Shown: piece by piece, positions 7,609-17,922 of the stretch | How the letters are laid out: each line of letters begins with the position of its first letter | How positions within the stretch are numbered: the stretch's first letter is position 1 | NCBI GenBank assembly: GCA_018969225.1 | Contig: JAGWYS010000007.1 | Span: 1-37,042, forward strand | Length of the DNA stretch: 37,042 bases | Reading direction: 5' to 3' | From: Gemmatimonadota bacterium | GTDB taxonomy: Bacteria > Gemmatimonadota > Gemmatimonadetes > Gemmatimonadales > Gemmatimonadaceae | Program-made: the position numbers and the translations under genes | The notes under the pieces: generated by a model | Database searches by the model: none | Seen by the model: only the letters and a program-made list of their open reading frames with translations | What the model was told of the DNA's origin: nothing

Positions 7609-8052
7609 TCAGCCGCCGGCGCCCTGGGGGAGCCACTCCCGGATGGCCGCCGAAACCACGCCGTCATCCGCACGATTGGTGGCCACGGCCATGGTGAGCG
7701 CATACAGCTCCTCCGGCGGTGCGTCCAGCAGCACGCCGTTGAGTCCCAGGAACACCAGCGCCGTGGCCAGCCCGGTGCGCTTGTTTCCGTCGCGGAACCC
7801 CTGCACGCGGGCAAACCCGACCAGATAGGCGGCGGCGAGATCCGCGAGGTCGGCGTCGGGGTCGTAGGCCCACCGGTTGACCGGACGCGCCAAGGCCGAG
7901 AGGACCACGTTCCGGTCCAGCACACCATGCGCGCCCCCGTAGCGCTCCACCTGCTGCGCGTGAACGGCCAGCAGGATCTCCTCGGTCAACCAGTGCGGCT
8001 CACGCGGGAGCCGGCGCGGCGTGTCCCCGTCCGCAGACGTGGGGTGAGCCAC
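7609..8052 (-). CDS. Doc/Fic-family toxin (death-on-curing type) with His-to-Gln active site
   Basis: 147 residues from GTG 8052, six bases after the antitoxin stop. The fold and motif match Doc: LTEEILLAVHAQQVERYGG near the start, then GVLDRN, then the active-site loop RVQGFRDGNKRTGLATAL. Doc proteins use H-x-F-x-D-x-N-K-R to phosphorylate elongation factor Tu. Here the first position is Gln (codon CAG, checked on the minus strand) while F, D, N, K and R are kept. The phosphate-binding part therefore looks intact but the catalytic base is missing, as in some reported Doc-like variants or in an inactivated toxin. It forms a two-gene module with the AbrB-like antitoxin. The adjacent -10 and palindrome lie upstream of that antitoxin. 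Confidence 0.85.
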   Translation of the reverse strand: MAHPTSADGDTPRRLPREPHWLTEEILLAVHAQQVERYGGAHGVLDRNVVLSALARPVNRWAYDPDADLADLAAAYLVGFARVQGFRDGNKRTGLATALVFLGLNGVLLDAPPEELYALTMAVATNRADDGVVSAAIREWLPQGAGG

Positions 8053-8058
8053 GGGGGG

Positions 8059-8292
8059 CTACTTGGCCAAAGCGCGGAAGACGGCGTCGTACTTGGCCAT
8101 GACCTGCTCGTGCACGCGCATGGCGTCCTCCAACTCCGCCGTGTGCGGCACCACGCGAAACCCACCCATGCCGTCTTCAATCCACTCCAGCTCCGCCCCG
8201 GGCTCCAAGCCGAGACGGCGGACAACCTCGGCGGGGAGGGTGGTCACCACGGAGGCGCCCTGGGCGCGGGTGCGGGAGGTGAGGGAGGGCAT
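8059..8292 (-). CDS. AbrB/MazE-like (SpoVT-AbrB) antitoxin
   Basis: 77 residues from ATG 8292. The N-terminal 45 residues read as a swapped-hairpin AbrB domain: SVVTTLPAEVVRRLGLEPGAELEWIEDGMGGFRVVP. The C-terminal helix (AELEDAMRVHEQVMAKYDAVFRAL) is the expected toxin-binding segment. It precedes the Doc gene by 6 bp on the same strand; AbrB-Doc pairs are a known combination alongside Phd-Doc. It likely dimerises, binds the GTTAC-n6-GTAAC palindrome about 20 bp upstream and blocks its own transcription. No Shine-Dalgarno is seen (the leader is C-rich). Confidence 0.85.
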   Translation of the reverse strand: MPSLTSRTRAQGASVVTTLPAEVVRRLGLEPGAELEWIEDGMGGFRVVPHTAELEDAMRVHEQVMAKYDAVFRALAK

Positions 8293-8310
8293 GAGGGGGA
8301 GGGATGGGAT

Positions 8311-8326
8311 GTTACTTTAGTGTAAC
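8311..8326 (-). promoter_or_regulatory. palindromic operator with -10 box for the AbrB/Doc operon
   Basis: Read on the minus strand, GTTAC-actaaa-GTAAC has perfect 5-bp arms. It contains TACACT, a fair -10 box, 26 nt upstream of the antitoxin ATG. TTACCC about 18 bp further upstream is a weak -35 candidate. An operator overlapping the -10 is what an autoregulated TA module needs. Confidence 0.5.
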
Positions 8327-8332
8327 TGAGGG

Positions 8333-9804
<1,472 letters not shown>

Positions 9805-9862
9805 GCCGTTCTCCCTCCGTGCTCCCCCCGTTCCTCCCCTCACTCCGTTCGAGGATCAGACG

Positions 9863-10558
9863 ATGACGCGCAATACGCTCCTGGCGATCGCGGCCGCGGT
9901 CGCGATGACCCCCCTGGCCGCCACGGCCCAGGACCAGTCGATGGCCGTCAAGGGCGGCGGGATCTCCGCCCCCGGCTGGATGGGGAAGGTGGACGCCAAG
10001 GAGGCGGCCGCCGGGCTCACGGTGGACAGCGCCAAGCTGGTGACCATGGGCACGGGGATGCATGTGACCACCGGGCCGGCCATCACCTACTGGAACCCCA
10101 AGATGGTGGGGAAGGGCGACTACGTCGTGAAGGCCACCTTCTCCGAGCGCGAGTACGCGAAGCTCAACAGCCACCCGCACCCCTACGGCATCGTCATGGC
10201 CGGGAATGACATGGGGTCCGACGCCGCGTCGTACCTGTACTGCGCCGCCTACGGCGACGGGCGCTTCATCGTGCGCGGCTTCGGCCCGGCGCCGTTCCAG
10301 CTGAACGGCCGCATGGGGGAGACCAACGCCGCGGTCAACAAGGCGGAGGCCAAGGGGAAGCCGGTGTCGCAGGAGGTGGCGATGGCGGTGAAGGGCGACC
10401 AGGTCATGTGCATGATCAACGGCACCACGGTGGCCACCTACCCCAAGAGCGCGGTCATCGGCGAGGGGAAGCTCAAGACCACCGACGGCATGGTGGGCTT
10501 CCGCTTCGGGCACAACACCGACGCGCACATCTCCGGGTTCTCGCTGGGCAAGCCGTGA
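9863..10558 (+). CDS. secreted protein of unknown function, concanavalin-like/DUF1080-type beta-sandwich suspected
   Basis: 231 residues from ATG 9863, preceded by GAGGA. The signal peptide is clear (MTRNTLLAIAAAVAMTPLAATAQD). The mature part alternates short strands and polar loops: GPAITYWNPKMVGKGDYVVKATF, NSHPHPYGIVMAGNDMG, YLYCAAYGDGRFIVRGF, and near the end GMVGFRFGHNTDAHISGF. Phrases like 'the reaction condition W-N-P, G-D-Y-V-V-x-A-T-F, V-G-F-R' fit the jelly-roll LamG/DUF1080 fold, which often binds or cleaves glycans, but no catalytic residues can be named. The stop overlaps the GTG start of panE by 4 nt, so the two may be co-translated although their roles appear unrelated. Confidence 0.8.
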   Translation: MTRNTLLAIAAAVAMTPLAATAQDQSMAVKGGGISAPGWMGKVDAKEAAAGLTVDSAKLVTMGTGMHVTTGPAITYWNPKMVGKGDYVVKATFSEREYAKLNSHPHPYGIVMAGNDMGSDAASYLYCAAYGDGRFIVRGFGPAPFQLNGRMGETNAAVNKAEAKGKPVSQEVAMAVKGDQVMCMINGTTVATYPKSAVIGEGKLKTTDGMVGFRFGHNTDAHISGFSLGKP

Positions 10559-11559
10559 CCGATGCGGGACACGCCCCCGCCACGCCCCTGCGCGTGGCGG
10601 TGGTGGGGGCGGGCGCCGTGGGGATCACCCTCGGCGCCCGCTTGGCCGTTGCGGGGGCCGACGTGCGCTTCCTGGTGCGCCCCGAACGGGTGGCCGCGCT
10701 GCGCACGTCGGGGATCCGCCTGACCAGCTTCGAGGGAAACGTGTGGCTCCCCCCCGCGGGGCAACCGCCCGACGCGCCCGACGGGTGGACGATGGGCCCC
10801 CCGGCCCAGGTGTCTGGCGACCCCGCCGAGGTGGGCACGGTGGACGTGGTGCTGGTGTGTGTGAAGGCGGGGCAGGTGGCGGCGGTGGCGCCCACCCTGC
10901 GCCCCTTGCTGGAAGCCGGCTCGGCCGTCATCCCCACCCAGAACGGCGTGGAGGCCAGTGCGCTGCTGGTGGAGGCGCTGGGGCCCGCCCACGTGCTGGA
11001 GGGGCTGGCCCGGGTGATTGCCGAGCCCGTGGGCCCCGGCCAGGCGTTGCACACGGCGGTGACCCCGGTGCTGGAGCTCGGCGCCCGCGCCGGCGCCCCG
11101 TCCGACAACGAGGGGTATCCCGCATTGGCGCAGCGGGCCCCGCTGGCCGCATGGCTGCGGCGCGCGGGCGTCCACGCGGTGCAACCGCCGGACATGACCG
11201 TGGCCCTGTGGGAGAAGTTCCTGTTCATCGACCCCATCGGCGTGGTGTGCGCCGCGTCGGGGCGCCCCTTCGGCGCGGTGCGGGACGACCCGGCGTTGCG
11301 GGCGCAGGTGGACACCTGTCTGGATGAGGTGGTGGCCGTGGGACGCGCCGCCGGGGTGGCGTGGCCCGCCGACGCGGTGGCCAAGGTGTGGCGGCGCTAC
11401 GACGGGCTGCCGGCCGACGGCTTCACGTCGATGGCGCGAGACCTGCTGGCCGGACGCCCGTCGGAGCTGGACAGCCAACCCGGGGCGGTGGTGCGGCTGG
11501 GGGCCCGGTTCGGTGTGCCCACCCCGATCCATTCCCGGCTTCTGGAACAACTGTCCTGA
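10555..11559 (+). CDS. panE: 2-dehydropantoate 2-reductase (ketopantoate reductase)
   Basis: 334 residues from GTG 10555, which overlaps the preceding stop (GTGA). It reduces ketopantoate to pantoate with NADPH in pantothenate/CoA synthesis. The N-terminal Rossmann motif is VAVVGAGAVGITLGARLA. QNGVE (substrate/cofactor loop, about residues 126-130) and the C-terminal helical domain with WEKFLFIDPIG contain the conserved Lys/Asn/Glu-type contacts of the family. The usual length is about 300, so this one is slightly long. The family includes paralogues acting on other 2-oxo acids; without other pan genes nearby the exact substrate is inferred. Confidence 0.85.
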   Translation: MTDAGHAPATPLRVAVVGAGAVGITLGARLAVAGADVRFLVRPERVAALRTSGIRLTSFEGNVWLPPAGQPPDAPDGWTMGPPAQVSGDPAEVGTVDVVLVCVKAGQVAAVAPTLRPLLEAGSAVIPTQNGVEASALLVEALGPAHVLEGLARVIAEPVGPGQALHTAVTPVLELGARAGAPSDNEGYPALAQRAPLAAWLRRAGVHAVQPPDMTVALWEKFLFIDPIGVVCAASGRPFGAVRDDPALRAQVDTCLDEVVAVGRAAGVAWPADAVAKVWRRYDGLPADGFTSMARDLLAGRPSELDSQPGAVVRLGARFGVPTPIHSRLLEQLS

Positions 11560-11766
11560 TGGCGGCGCGTGCATGACGGGTCGTCCCCGGTATACGGGGG
11601 CCCACCAGCTGTCCCGCCAACGCTTTTCCCCTTCCCGTCGTAGAAACTGGTGTAAGTTATCACGGTCTGGCGTCGCTCCCGCGCGGAGCGCCGCCGTTTC
11701 GTGTCCCGGCCTCCTTCCCGCCGGGCGCGCGCAGGCTCCGAGCCACAGCTGTCGAGGAGAGCGGGG

Positions 11767-14304
11767 ATGACGGTGCTGCTGTCGGTCCTACAGGTGATGA
11801 CGCTGCTCACGATGTCGGCCCTGGTGCCGCCACCGGGGAGCACGCGCCCGGTGCCCCGCCCGACGACGGCCGCCGGCGCGGTGCCTGCCACGCATCCGGT
11901 GTTGCGTCCCGCGTGGCGCCCCGCGACGCTCCCCGCCCGCACGGTGACCCCCGCCACGGTGGTGGTGCGCGGCATCACGGCCGGGGCGCTCACGCAGACG
12001 GTGCAGCGCTACTGCGGGCAGTGCCACAACCCCACCAGCAAGCGCGGCAACCTGGACCTGCGCGGCTACACGGTGGAGGGGGCCGCCACCGACGCGGCGG
12101 TGACCGAGAAGATGATTCGCAAGCTGCGCGCGGCCATGATGCCGCCCCCGGGGTCGCGGCGCCCGGCGGGGGACACGCTGCAGGCGCTGGTGGAGACGCT
12201 GGAGACGCTGGTGGACCAGGCGGCGCCGGTGAACCCGGGGCGCCGCACCTTCCAGCGCCTCAACCGCGCCGAGTACGAGCGCGTGGTGAAGGACCTGCTG
12301 GGGTTGCGCGTGAACGCGGGCGACTGGCTGCCGCTGGACACCAAGAGCGCCAACTTCGACAACGTCTCCGACGTGCAGGCGCTGTCGCCGACGCTGCTGG
12401 AGGGGTACCTCAACGCGGCGGCGGCGATCAGCCGCATGGCGGTGGGAGACCGCACCACCGGCGTGCTGCAGGCGCAGTACAAGACGTCCCCCTTCCAGTC
12501 GCAGCACCCCTGGGACCACGTCCCCGGCACCCCCTACGGCACGCGCGGCGGGATGGTGCTGACGCACAGCTTCCCCGCCGACGGCGAGTACGTGTTCCGC
12601 CTCAACGTGGGCGGCGGCGTGGGGCGCTGGACCGAGGACATCGACATCTCCATCGACGGCGAGCGGGTGGCGCTGGTGCCGTACGACCGCGGGCTGGCGC
12701 GCAACGGCGAGTCGGCTGACGCCCCGGCCGGGGCCGACTACTTCAGCTCGGCGCCGATCCGCGTGAAGGCCGGGCAGCGCACGGTGTCGGTGGCGTTCGT
12801 GCGCACCGCCGAGGGCCCGTACGAGGACCTCATCAAGCCGCACGACTGGTCGCGCGCGTCCACGGGGACGGGGGCCGCGGGCACCACCGAGCCGCCCCCG
12901 CTCATGGAGGTCATGATCATCGGCCCCGAGAAGGTCACGGGGATCTCCGACGACTCCCCCGCGCGGCGGGCGCTGCTCAGCTGCCGCCCGGCGCCGTCGG
13001 CGGGGGTGGCGGTGCGCCGCGCCTGCGCCGAGGAGATCCTCACGGGGCTGGCCACGCGCGCGTACCGGCGGCCGCTCACGGTGGCCGACCGCGCGGCGCT
13101 GCTGCGCTTCTACGACCGCGGCGCGGCCACGGCCAAGGGGGTGGAAGGGTTCGAGGCGGGGGTGCGGATGGGGGTGCAGGCGGTGCTGGCGTCGCCGCAC
13201 TTCGTCTTCCGCTTCGAGCGCGCCCCGGCGCAGGTGGCGGCGGGCGCCGACTACGCGCTGGACGACCTGGCGCTCGCGTCGCGGCTGTCGTTCTTCCTGT
13301 GGAGCACCATCCCCGACCGCCGGCTGCTGGACCTCGCGCGCACGCGGCAGCTGTCGCAGCCCGCGGTGTTCAACGCCGAGGTGCGGCGGATGCTGCGCGA
13401 CCCGCGGGCGGAGGCGCTGGCCACGCGCTTCGCGGCGCAGTGGCTGCGGCTGCAGGACCTGGAGAAGGTGCACCCCGACGCGTTCCTCTTCCCCGACTTC
13501 GACCAGACGCTGTCCACCGCGATGCAGCGGGAGACGGAGCTGTTCTTCGAGGACCTGGTGCGCAAGGATCGCAGCGTGCTGTGGGCGTTCACCGCCGACA
13601 GCACCTTCGTGAACGAGCAGCTGGCGCGGCATTACGGCATCCCCGGCGTGTCGGGGGAGCACTTCCGCCAGGTGGGCTACCCCGACGCGGTGCGCCGCGG
13701 CGTGCTGGGGCAGGGGAGCATCCTGGTGCAGACCTCGCTGGGGAACCGCACCTCGCCGGTGCTGCGCGGGAAGTGGATCATGGAGGTGCTGCTGGGGACC
13801 CCGCCGCCGCCGCCGCCGCCCAACATCCCCGACCTGGAGCAGACCGAGGGGGCGAAGGACGGGCGGCAGCTCACCACGCGCGAGCGGATGGAGCTGCACC
13901 GCAGCAACCCCACCTGCAAGAGCTGCCACCAGTACATCGACCCGCTGGGGCTGGCGCTGGACGCCTTCGACGTGACGGGGCGCTATCGCTACCGCGAGAA
14001 CGGGGCGCAGCTGGACACGCGCGGGCAGCTGTGGGACGGGACGCAGGTGTCCACCCCCGGCGAGCTGACCGCGGCGCTCACGGCGCGGCCGATCCCGCTG
14101 CTGCGCGCGTTCACGGAGAACCTGATGACCTACGCGCTGGGGCGGCGCGTGGAGGACCATGACCAGCCCACGGTGCGCGCGATCACCCGCGCGGCCGCGT
14201 CGCAGCAGCACCGCTTCTCGGCCTACGTGCTGGGGGTGGTGAACAGCAAGGCCTTCCGCACCGCCCGCGCCGAACCGGCCGCGGCGGAGGCGTCCCAGCA
14301 CTGA
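11767..14304 (+). CDS. exported DUF1587/DUF1592/DUF1588/DUF1585 protein with two CxxCH heme motifs
   Basis: About 845 residues. ATG 11767 follows a strong GAGGAG; GTG 11701 in the same frame is the alternative. A hydrophobic N-terminus suggests export. CGQCH (residues 83-87) is a c-type heme motif, in a context (Y-C-G-Q-C-H-N) like planctomycete-type cytochrome domains. RLNRAEYERVVKDLLGL near residue 164 marks DUF1587; the middle contains DUF1595/DUF1592-like blocks (LASRLSFFLWSTIPDRRLLDLA, VNEQLARHYGIPG); GTPPPPPPPNIPDL is DUF1588; CKSCHQYIDPLGLALDAFD (717 onward) and ENLMTYALGRR are DUF1585. The family is abundant in Planctomycetes, Acidobacteria and relatives, and its function is unknown. 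It heads a three-gene exported set with a DUF1552 protein and an ankyrin protein. Confidence 0.93.
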   Translation: MTVLLSVLQVMTLLTMSALVPPPGSTRPVPRPTTAAGAVPATHPVLRPAWRPATLPARTVTPATVVVRGITAGALTQTVQRYCGQCHNPTSKRGNLDLRGYTVEGAATDAAVTEKMIRKLRAAMMPPPGSRRPAGDTLQALVETLETLVDQAAPVNPGRRTFQRLNRAEYERVVKDLLGLRVNAGDWLPLDTKSANFDNVSDVQALSPTLLEGYLNAAAAISRMAVGDRTTGVLQAQYKTSPFQSQHPWDHVPGTPYGTRGGMVLTHSFPADGEYVFRLNVGGGVGRWTEDIDISIDGERVALVPYDRGLARNGESADAPAGADYFSSAPIRVKAGQRTVSVAFVRTAEGPYEDLIKPHDWSRASTGTGAAGTTEPPPLMEVMIIGPEKVTGISDDSPARRALLSCRPAPSAGVAVRRACAEEILTGLATRAYRRPLTVADRAALLRFYDRGAATAKGVEGFEAGVRMGVQAVLASPHFVFRFERAPAQVAAGADYALDDLALASRLSFFLWSTIPDRRLLDLARTRQLSQPAVFNAEVRRMLRDPRAEALATRFAAQWLRLQDLEKVHPDAFLFPDFDQTLSTAMQRETELFFEDLVRKDRSVLWAFTADSTFVNEQLARHYGIPGVSGEHFRQVGYPDAVRRGVLGQGSILVQTSLGNRTSPVLRGKWIMEVLLGTPPPPPPPNIPDLEQTEGAKDGRQLTTRERMELHRSNPTCKSCHQYIDPLGLALDAFDVTGRYRYRENGAQLDTRGQLWDGTQVSTPGELTAALTARPIPLLRAFTENLMTYALGRRVEDHDQPTVRAITRAAASQQHRFSAYVLGVVNSKAFRTARAEPAAAEASQH

Positions 14305-14350
14305 GCTCCCGCGACTTTCTCCCCCGCCCGACCCCCACCCCGAGGCACCC

Positions 14351-15757
14351 ATGAAGTTCCTCACCCACACCACCCTGCCGCGCCGCACCTTCCTGCGCGG
14401 GCTGAGCGCCTCGATCGCGCTCCCGTACCTCGACGCGATGGAGCCGGCCGGGCGGGTGTTCGGCCGCCTCTCCAAGGCGGCGCCGAAGGCCGCGGGGCAC
14501 ACGCGCGTGGTGGCGATCGAGTCGGTGCACGGCGCGGCCGGGAGCAGCGCGTGGGGCGCCTCGAAGCACCTGTGGGCGCCGAAGGAGGTGGGGCGGCAGT
14601 TCACGCTCAACCCCGACGGGGCGCTCATCGACCTCGAGCCGTGGCGGAAGTACCTCACGATCGTGAGCAACACCGACGTGCGCATGGCCGAGGCGTTCGA
14701 GGCGCCGGAGATCGGCGGCGACCACTTCCGCTCGTCGGCGGTGTTCCTGACGCAGGCCCACCCCAAGCAGACGCAGGGGAGCGACCTGTTCGTGGGGACG
14801 TCGTGGGACCAGGTGGTGGCGCGGAAGCTGGCGGGGGACACGCCGCTCCAGTCGATGCAGCTGTGCATCGAGAACCTGGACCAGGCCGGCGGGTGCTACT
14901 ACAACTACGCCTGCGCGTACACCGACACGATCAGCTGGGCGTCCCCCAGCGAGCCGCTGCCGATGATCCGCAACCCGCGCACGGCGTTCGAGCTGCTGTT
15001 CGGCGCGGGGTCCAACAACGCCGACCGCTCGGCGCGGCGGAAGGACAACGGGTCGATCCTGGACTGGGTGGTGTCGGAGATGCGCGGGCTGCAGCGCCAG
15101 CTGGGCCCCGAGGACCGGCGGCGCGTGGACCAGTACCTGCAGAACGTGCGCGAGCTGGAGCGGCGCATCCAGGCGGTGGAGGCGAAGAACACCAGCGGCG
15201 AGGAGCGCGCGCTCCCCGAGGCGCCCGCGGGGGTGCCGGACGACTTCGCCGAGCACATGCGGCTGATGTTCGACATCCAGGTGCTGGCGTTCCAGTCGGA
15301 CATGACGCGCGTGTTCTCGTTCAAGACGGGGCGCGACGCGTCGAGCCGCACCTTCCCCGAGAGCGGGACGAACAAGGGGTTCCACCCGGCGTCGCACCAC
15401 GGCGGCCGCGAGTCGGCGATCCTGGACTTCAACCTGATCAACCGCTACCACGTGGGGATGCTGCCGTACCTCCTGAAGCGGCTGCAGGAGACGTCGGACG
15501 GCGCGGGGTCGCTGCTGGACAGCACGCTGATCGTGTACGGCTCGCCGATGGCCGACGGGAACGTGCACAACCACCGCCGGTGCCCGCTGATCCTGCTGGG
15601 CGGGGCCAACGGGATGCTGCCAGGGAACGCGCACCTCAAGGCGCCCGACGGGACGCCGATGGCGGACGTGTTCCTGTCGCTGATGCACCAGATGGGGATC
15701 GACGCGCCGTCGTTCGGGGACAGCGTGGCGCCGTTCGCGCTGTCGGTGAACGCCTGA
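14351..15757 (+). CDS. DUF1552 family protein with twin-arginine-type signal
   Basis: 468 residues from ATG 14351 after a GAGG. The N-terminus (PRRTFLRGLSASIALPYLDA) is a twin-arginine signal without extra polar residues. The body is the DUF1552 family, which almost always sits directly after DUF1592 genes: NPDGALIDLEPWRKYLTIVSN, DHFRSSAVFLTQAHPKQTQG, VVGT-like SWDQVVARKL, and the end SLMHQMGIDAPSFGDS. It resembles the DUF1501/sulfatase-related exported proteins (STLIVYGSPMADGNVHNHRRCPLILLGG in pieces), with His and Asp residues that could bind metal. Biochemical role is unknown. Twin-arginine export implies folding, perhaps with a cofactor, before crossing the membrane. Confidence 0.93.
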   Translation: MKFLTHTTLPRRTFLRGLSASIALPYLDAMEPAGRVFGRLSKAAPKAAGHTRVVAIESVHGAAGSSAWGASKHLWAPKEVGRQFTLNPDGALIDLEPWRKYLTIVSNTDVRMAEAFEAPEIGGDHFRSSAVFLTQAHPKQTQGSDLFVGTSWDQVVARKLAGDTPLQSMQLCIENLDQAGGCYYNYACAYTDTISWASPSEPLPMIRNPRTAFELLFGAGSNNADRSARRKDNGSILDWVVSEMRGLQRQLGPEDRRRVDQYLQNVRELERRIQAVEAKNTSGEERALPEAPAGVPDDFAEHMRLMFDIQVLAFQSDMTRVFSFKTGRDASSRTFPESGTNKGFHPASHHGGRESAILDFNLINRYHVGMLPYLLKRLQETSDGAGSLLDSTLIVYGSPMADGNVHNHRRCPLILLGGANGMLPGNAHLKAPDGTPMADVFLSLMHQMGIDAPSFGDSVAPFALSVNA

Positions 15758-15774
15758 CCGCGGGGGACGGGCGC

Positions 15775-17922
15775 ATGGGCATGATCCGGGCGTGGCAGGG
15801 GGCGGCGCTGGCGCTGGGCGTGCTGGCGGCCGACGCGGCGGCGCAGGGGAACGCGCCAGCCAACGGCCAGGGCGGCGCCCCGCGCGACACGCGCACGGCG
15901 GTGCGGGTGCCGACCTCGCGCGCGGTGCCGGCGCAGCAGGTGGTGCAGGCGGCGCAGCGGGGCGACCTGGCGGAGCTGCGCCAGCTGCTGGCGGCGGGGG
16001 GCGACCCCAACGCGGCCAGCGGCGATGGCATGACGCCGCTGCACTGGGCGGCCGAGCGCGGGGACTCGGCGATGGCGGCGGCGCTGCTGCGCGCCAAGGC
16101 CAGTGTGTCGGCCACCACACGCATTGGCGCGCACACGCCGCTCCACATCGCGGCGCGCACGGCCAGCGCGTCGGTGGCGCGGCAGCTGCTGGCGGCCGGC
16201 GCCGACCCCAACGCGCGCACCACCACGGGGGCCTCCGCGGTGCACCTGGCGGCCACGGGGGGGAACGCTGGCATCGTGCAAGCGATGCTGGCGAAGGGGG
16301 GCGACGCCAACGCCACGGAGAAGAACTGGGGGCAGACGCCGCTGATGTTCGCGGCCACCGCCAACCGGGCCGAGGCGGTGCAGGCGCTGCTCAAGGGCGG
16401 GGCCGACCCGGCGCGGCGCACCGCGCGGGTGGACCTCACCGAGGAGAACCAGCGCCAGCAGGCGGCGGCGCGCAAGCGGAACGAGCTGCTGTTCGCGGCG
16501 CTGCCGACGTCGGTGCAGGACTCGCTGAAGCAGGCGTTCGCCAAGGCGGCGGCCGAGCGGGCCGCGATGATGCGCCAGTTTGCGGGTGGTGGTGGTGGCG
16601 GCGGGGGTGGTCGCCCCGCTGCGGGTGATTCGGCGGCTCCGGCTGCAGCGGCTCCGGCTGCGGCGGCTCCGGCTGCAGCGGCCCCCGCGGCGGCGACGCG
16701 CCCGGATTCCACGCGTGCCGCTCCGCGCCCCTACTCCCCCGGGCTCAACACGCCGCCGGTGAACGCACTGTCGCCGGAGGTGGTGGAGCAGGCGATCAAG
16801 GCGGGGCGCGAGGTGCTGGCCGCCGCGTCGGTGCCCAAGGCCCCCACCGAACAGGGGGAGCTGTTCGAGGGGCAGGTGGCCGGGTACGAGGCCACGGTGG
16901 GGTCGCTGGGGGGGCTCACGGCGCTGCACCATGCGGTGCGCCAGGGGAACACGGCGGCGGCGCTGGCGCTGGTGGACGGCGGCGCGGACATCAACACGGT
17001 CACCGCGGGCGACAGCACGTCGCCGCTGCTGATGGCGGCGATCAACGGCCACTACGACCTGGCCCTCGCGCTCGTCAAGCGGGGCGCCAACGTGCAGCTG
17101 GCCAGCACGGCGGGGCTCACGCCGCTGTACGCCGCGCTCAACACCTTCTGGTCCCCCAAGTCGCGCTACCCGCAGCCGCAGTCGGTGCAGGTGCAGGCCA
17201 CGTCGCACCTGCAGCTGATGGACGCGCTGATCCAGGCCGGCGCCGACGTGAACGTGCGACTGCGCAAGAACCTCTGGTTCTTCGGCTACAACAACTGCGG
17301 CAACGCCAACTGCGGGCTGGAGTACCTGGACGGCACCACCCCCTTCTGGCGCGCGGTGTACGCGGTGGACCTGGAGGCGATGAAGCTGCTCAAGGCGGCG
17401 GGGGCGATCGACACGCTGCCGTCGTACCGCGAGCCCGCCAACAACCGCGCCCGCGCGGCGCTGGCGGCGCGCTTCGGAGGCGCCGGCGGCCCGCCGCTGC
17501 CGGGCACCGACTTCGCCACCGACTCGGCGGCCAAGGCGGCGCCGGTGGGGATCGGGGTGTACCCGATCCACGCGGCGGCCGGGGTGGGGTACGGCAACGG
17601 CTTTGCCGGCAACTCGCACCGCCACGCCCCCGACGGCTGGATGCCGGCGATGAAGTACCTGGTGGAGGTGCTGGGGCACGACGTGAACCAGCGCGACCTC
17701 AATGGCTACACGGCGCTCCACCACGCGGCGTCACGCGGCGACAACGAGATGATCCTGTACCTGGTGAGCAAGGGGGCGGATCCCAAGGCGGTGGCGCGCA
17801 ACGGGCGGACCACGGTGGACATGGCCAACGGCCCGGTGCAGCGGCTGCGCCCGTTCCCGGAGACGATCGCGTTGCTGGAGAAGATGGGGGCGAAGAACAA
17901 CCACCGGTGCGTGGGGTGCTGA
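15775..17922 (+). CDS. secreted ankyrin-repeat protein ending in CVGC
   Basis: 715 residues from ATG 15775 (a second ATG at 15781), 17 bp after the DUF1552 stop with a GGGGGA upstream. A signal peptide (IRAWQGAALALGVLAADAAAQG) is followed by about five ankyrin repeats (GMTPLHWAAERGD, AHTPLHIAART, GASAVHLAATGGN, GQTPLMFAATANR). Then comes a low-complexity linker (poly-Gly near 271-278, then three PAAAA units encoded by 15-bp GGCTCCGGCTGCAGC-like repeats at about 16635-16690). More repeats follow (GLTALHHAVRQGN, STSPLLMAAINGH, GLTPLYAALN, GYTALHHAASRGD). The Cys-containing loop NNCGNANCGLEYL and the terminal HRCVGC are unusual. It probably binds its exported neighbours or another surface protein; the Cys pairs may bind metal or form disulfides. 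Confidence 0.92.
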   Translation: MGMIRAWQGAALALGVLAADAAAQGNAPANGQGGAPRDTRTAVRVPTSRAVPAQQVVQAAQRGDLAELRQLLAAGGDPNAASGDGMTPLHWAAERGDSAMAAALLRAKASVSATTRIGAHTPLHIAARTASASVARQLLAAGADPNARTTTGASAVHLAATGGNAGIVQAMLAKGGDANATEKNWGQTPLMFAATANRAEAVQALLKGGADPARRTARVDLTEENQRQQAAARKRNELLFAALPTSVQDSLKQAFAKAAAERAAMMRQFAGGGGGGGGGRPAAGDSAAPAAAAPAAAAPAAAAPAAATRPDSTRAAPRPYSPGLNTPPVNALSPEVVEQAIKAGREVLAAASVPKAPTEQGELFEGQVAGYEATVGSLGGLTALHHAVRQGNTAAALALVDGGADINTVTAGDSTSPLLMAAINGHYDLALALVKRGANVQLASTAGLTPLYAALNTFWSPKSRYPQPQSVQVQATSHLQLMDALIQAGADVNVRLRKNLWFFGYNNCGNANCGLEYLDGTTPFWRAVYAVDLEAMKLLKAAGAIDTLPSYREPANNRARAALAARFGGAGGPPLPGTDFATDSAAKAAPVGIGVYPIHAAAGVGYGNGFAGNSHRHAPDGWMPAMKYLVEVLGHDVNQRDLNGYTALHHAASRGDNEMILYLVSKGADPKAVARNGRTTVDMANGPVQRLRPFPETIALLEKMGAKNNHRCVGC

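Noticed and set aside
11788-14868. 1026-codon open frame on the minus strand
   Set aside because: Shadow of the DUF1592 and DUF1552 genes caused by high GC at third positions; low-complexity His/Arg/Gln translation.
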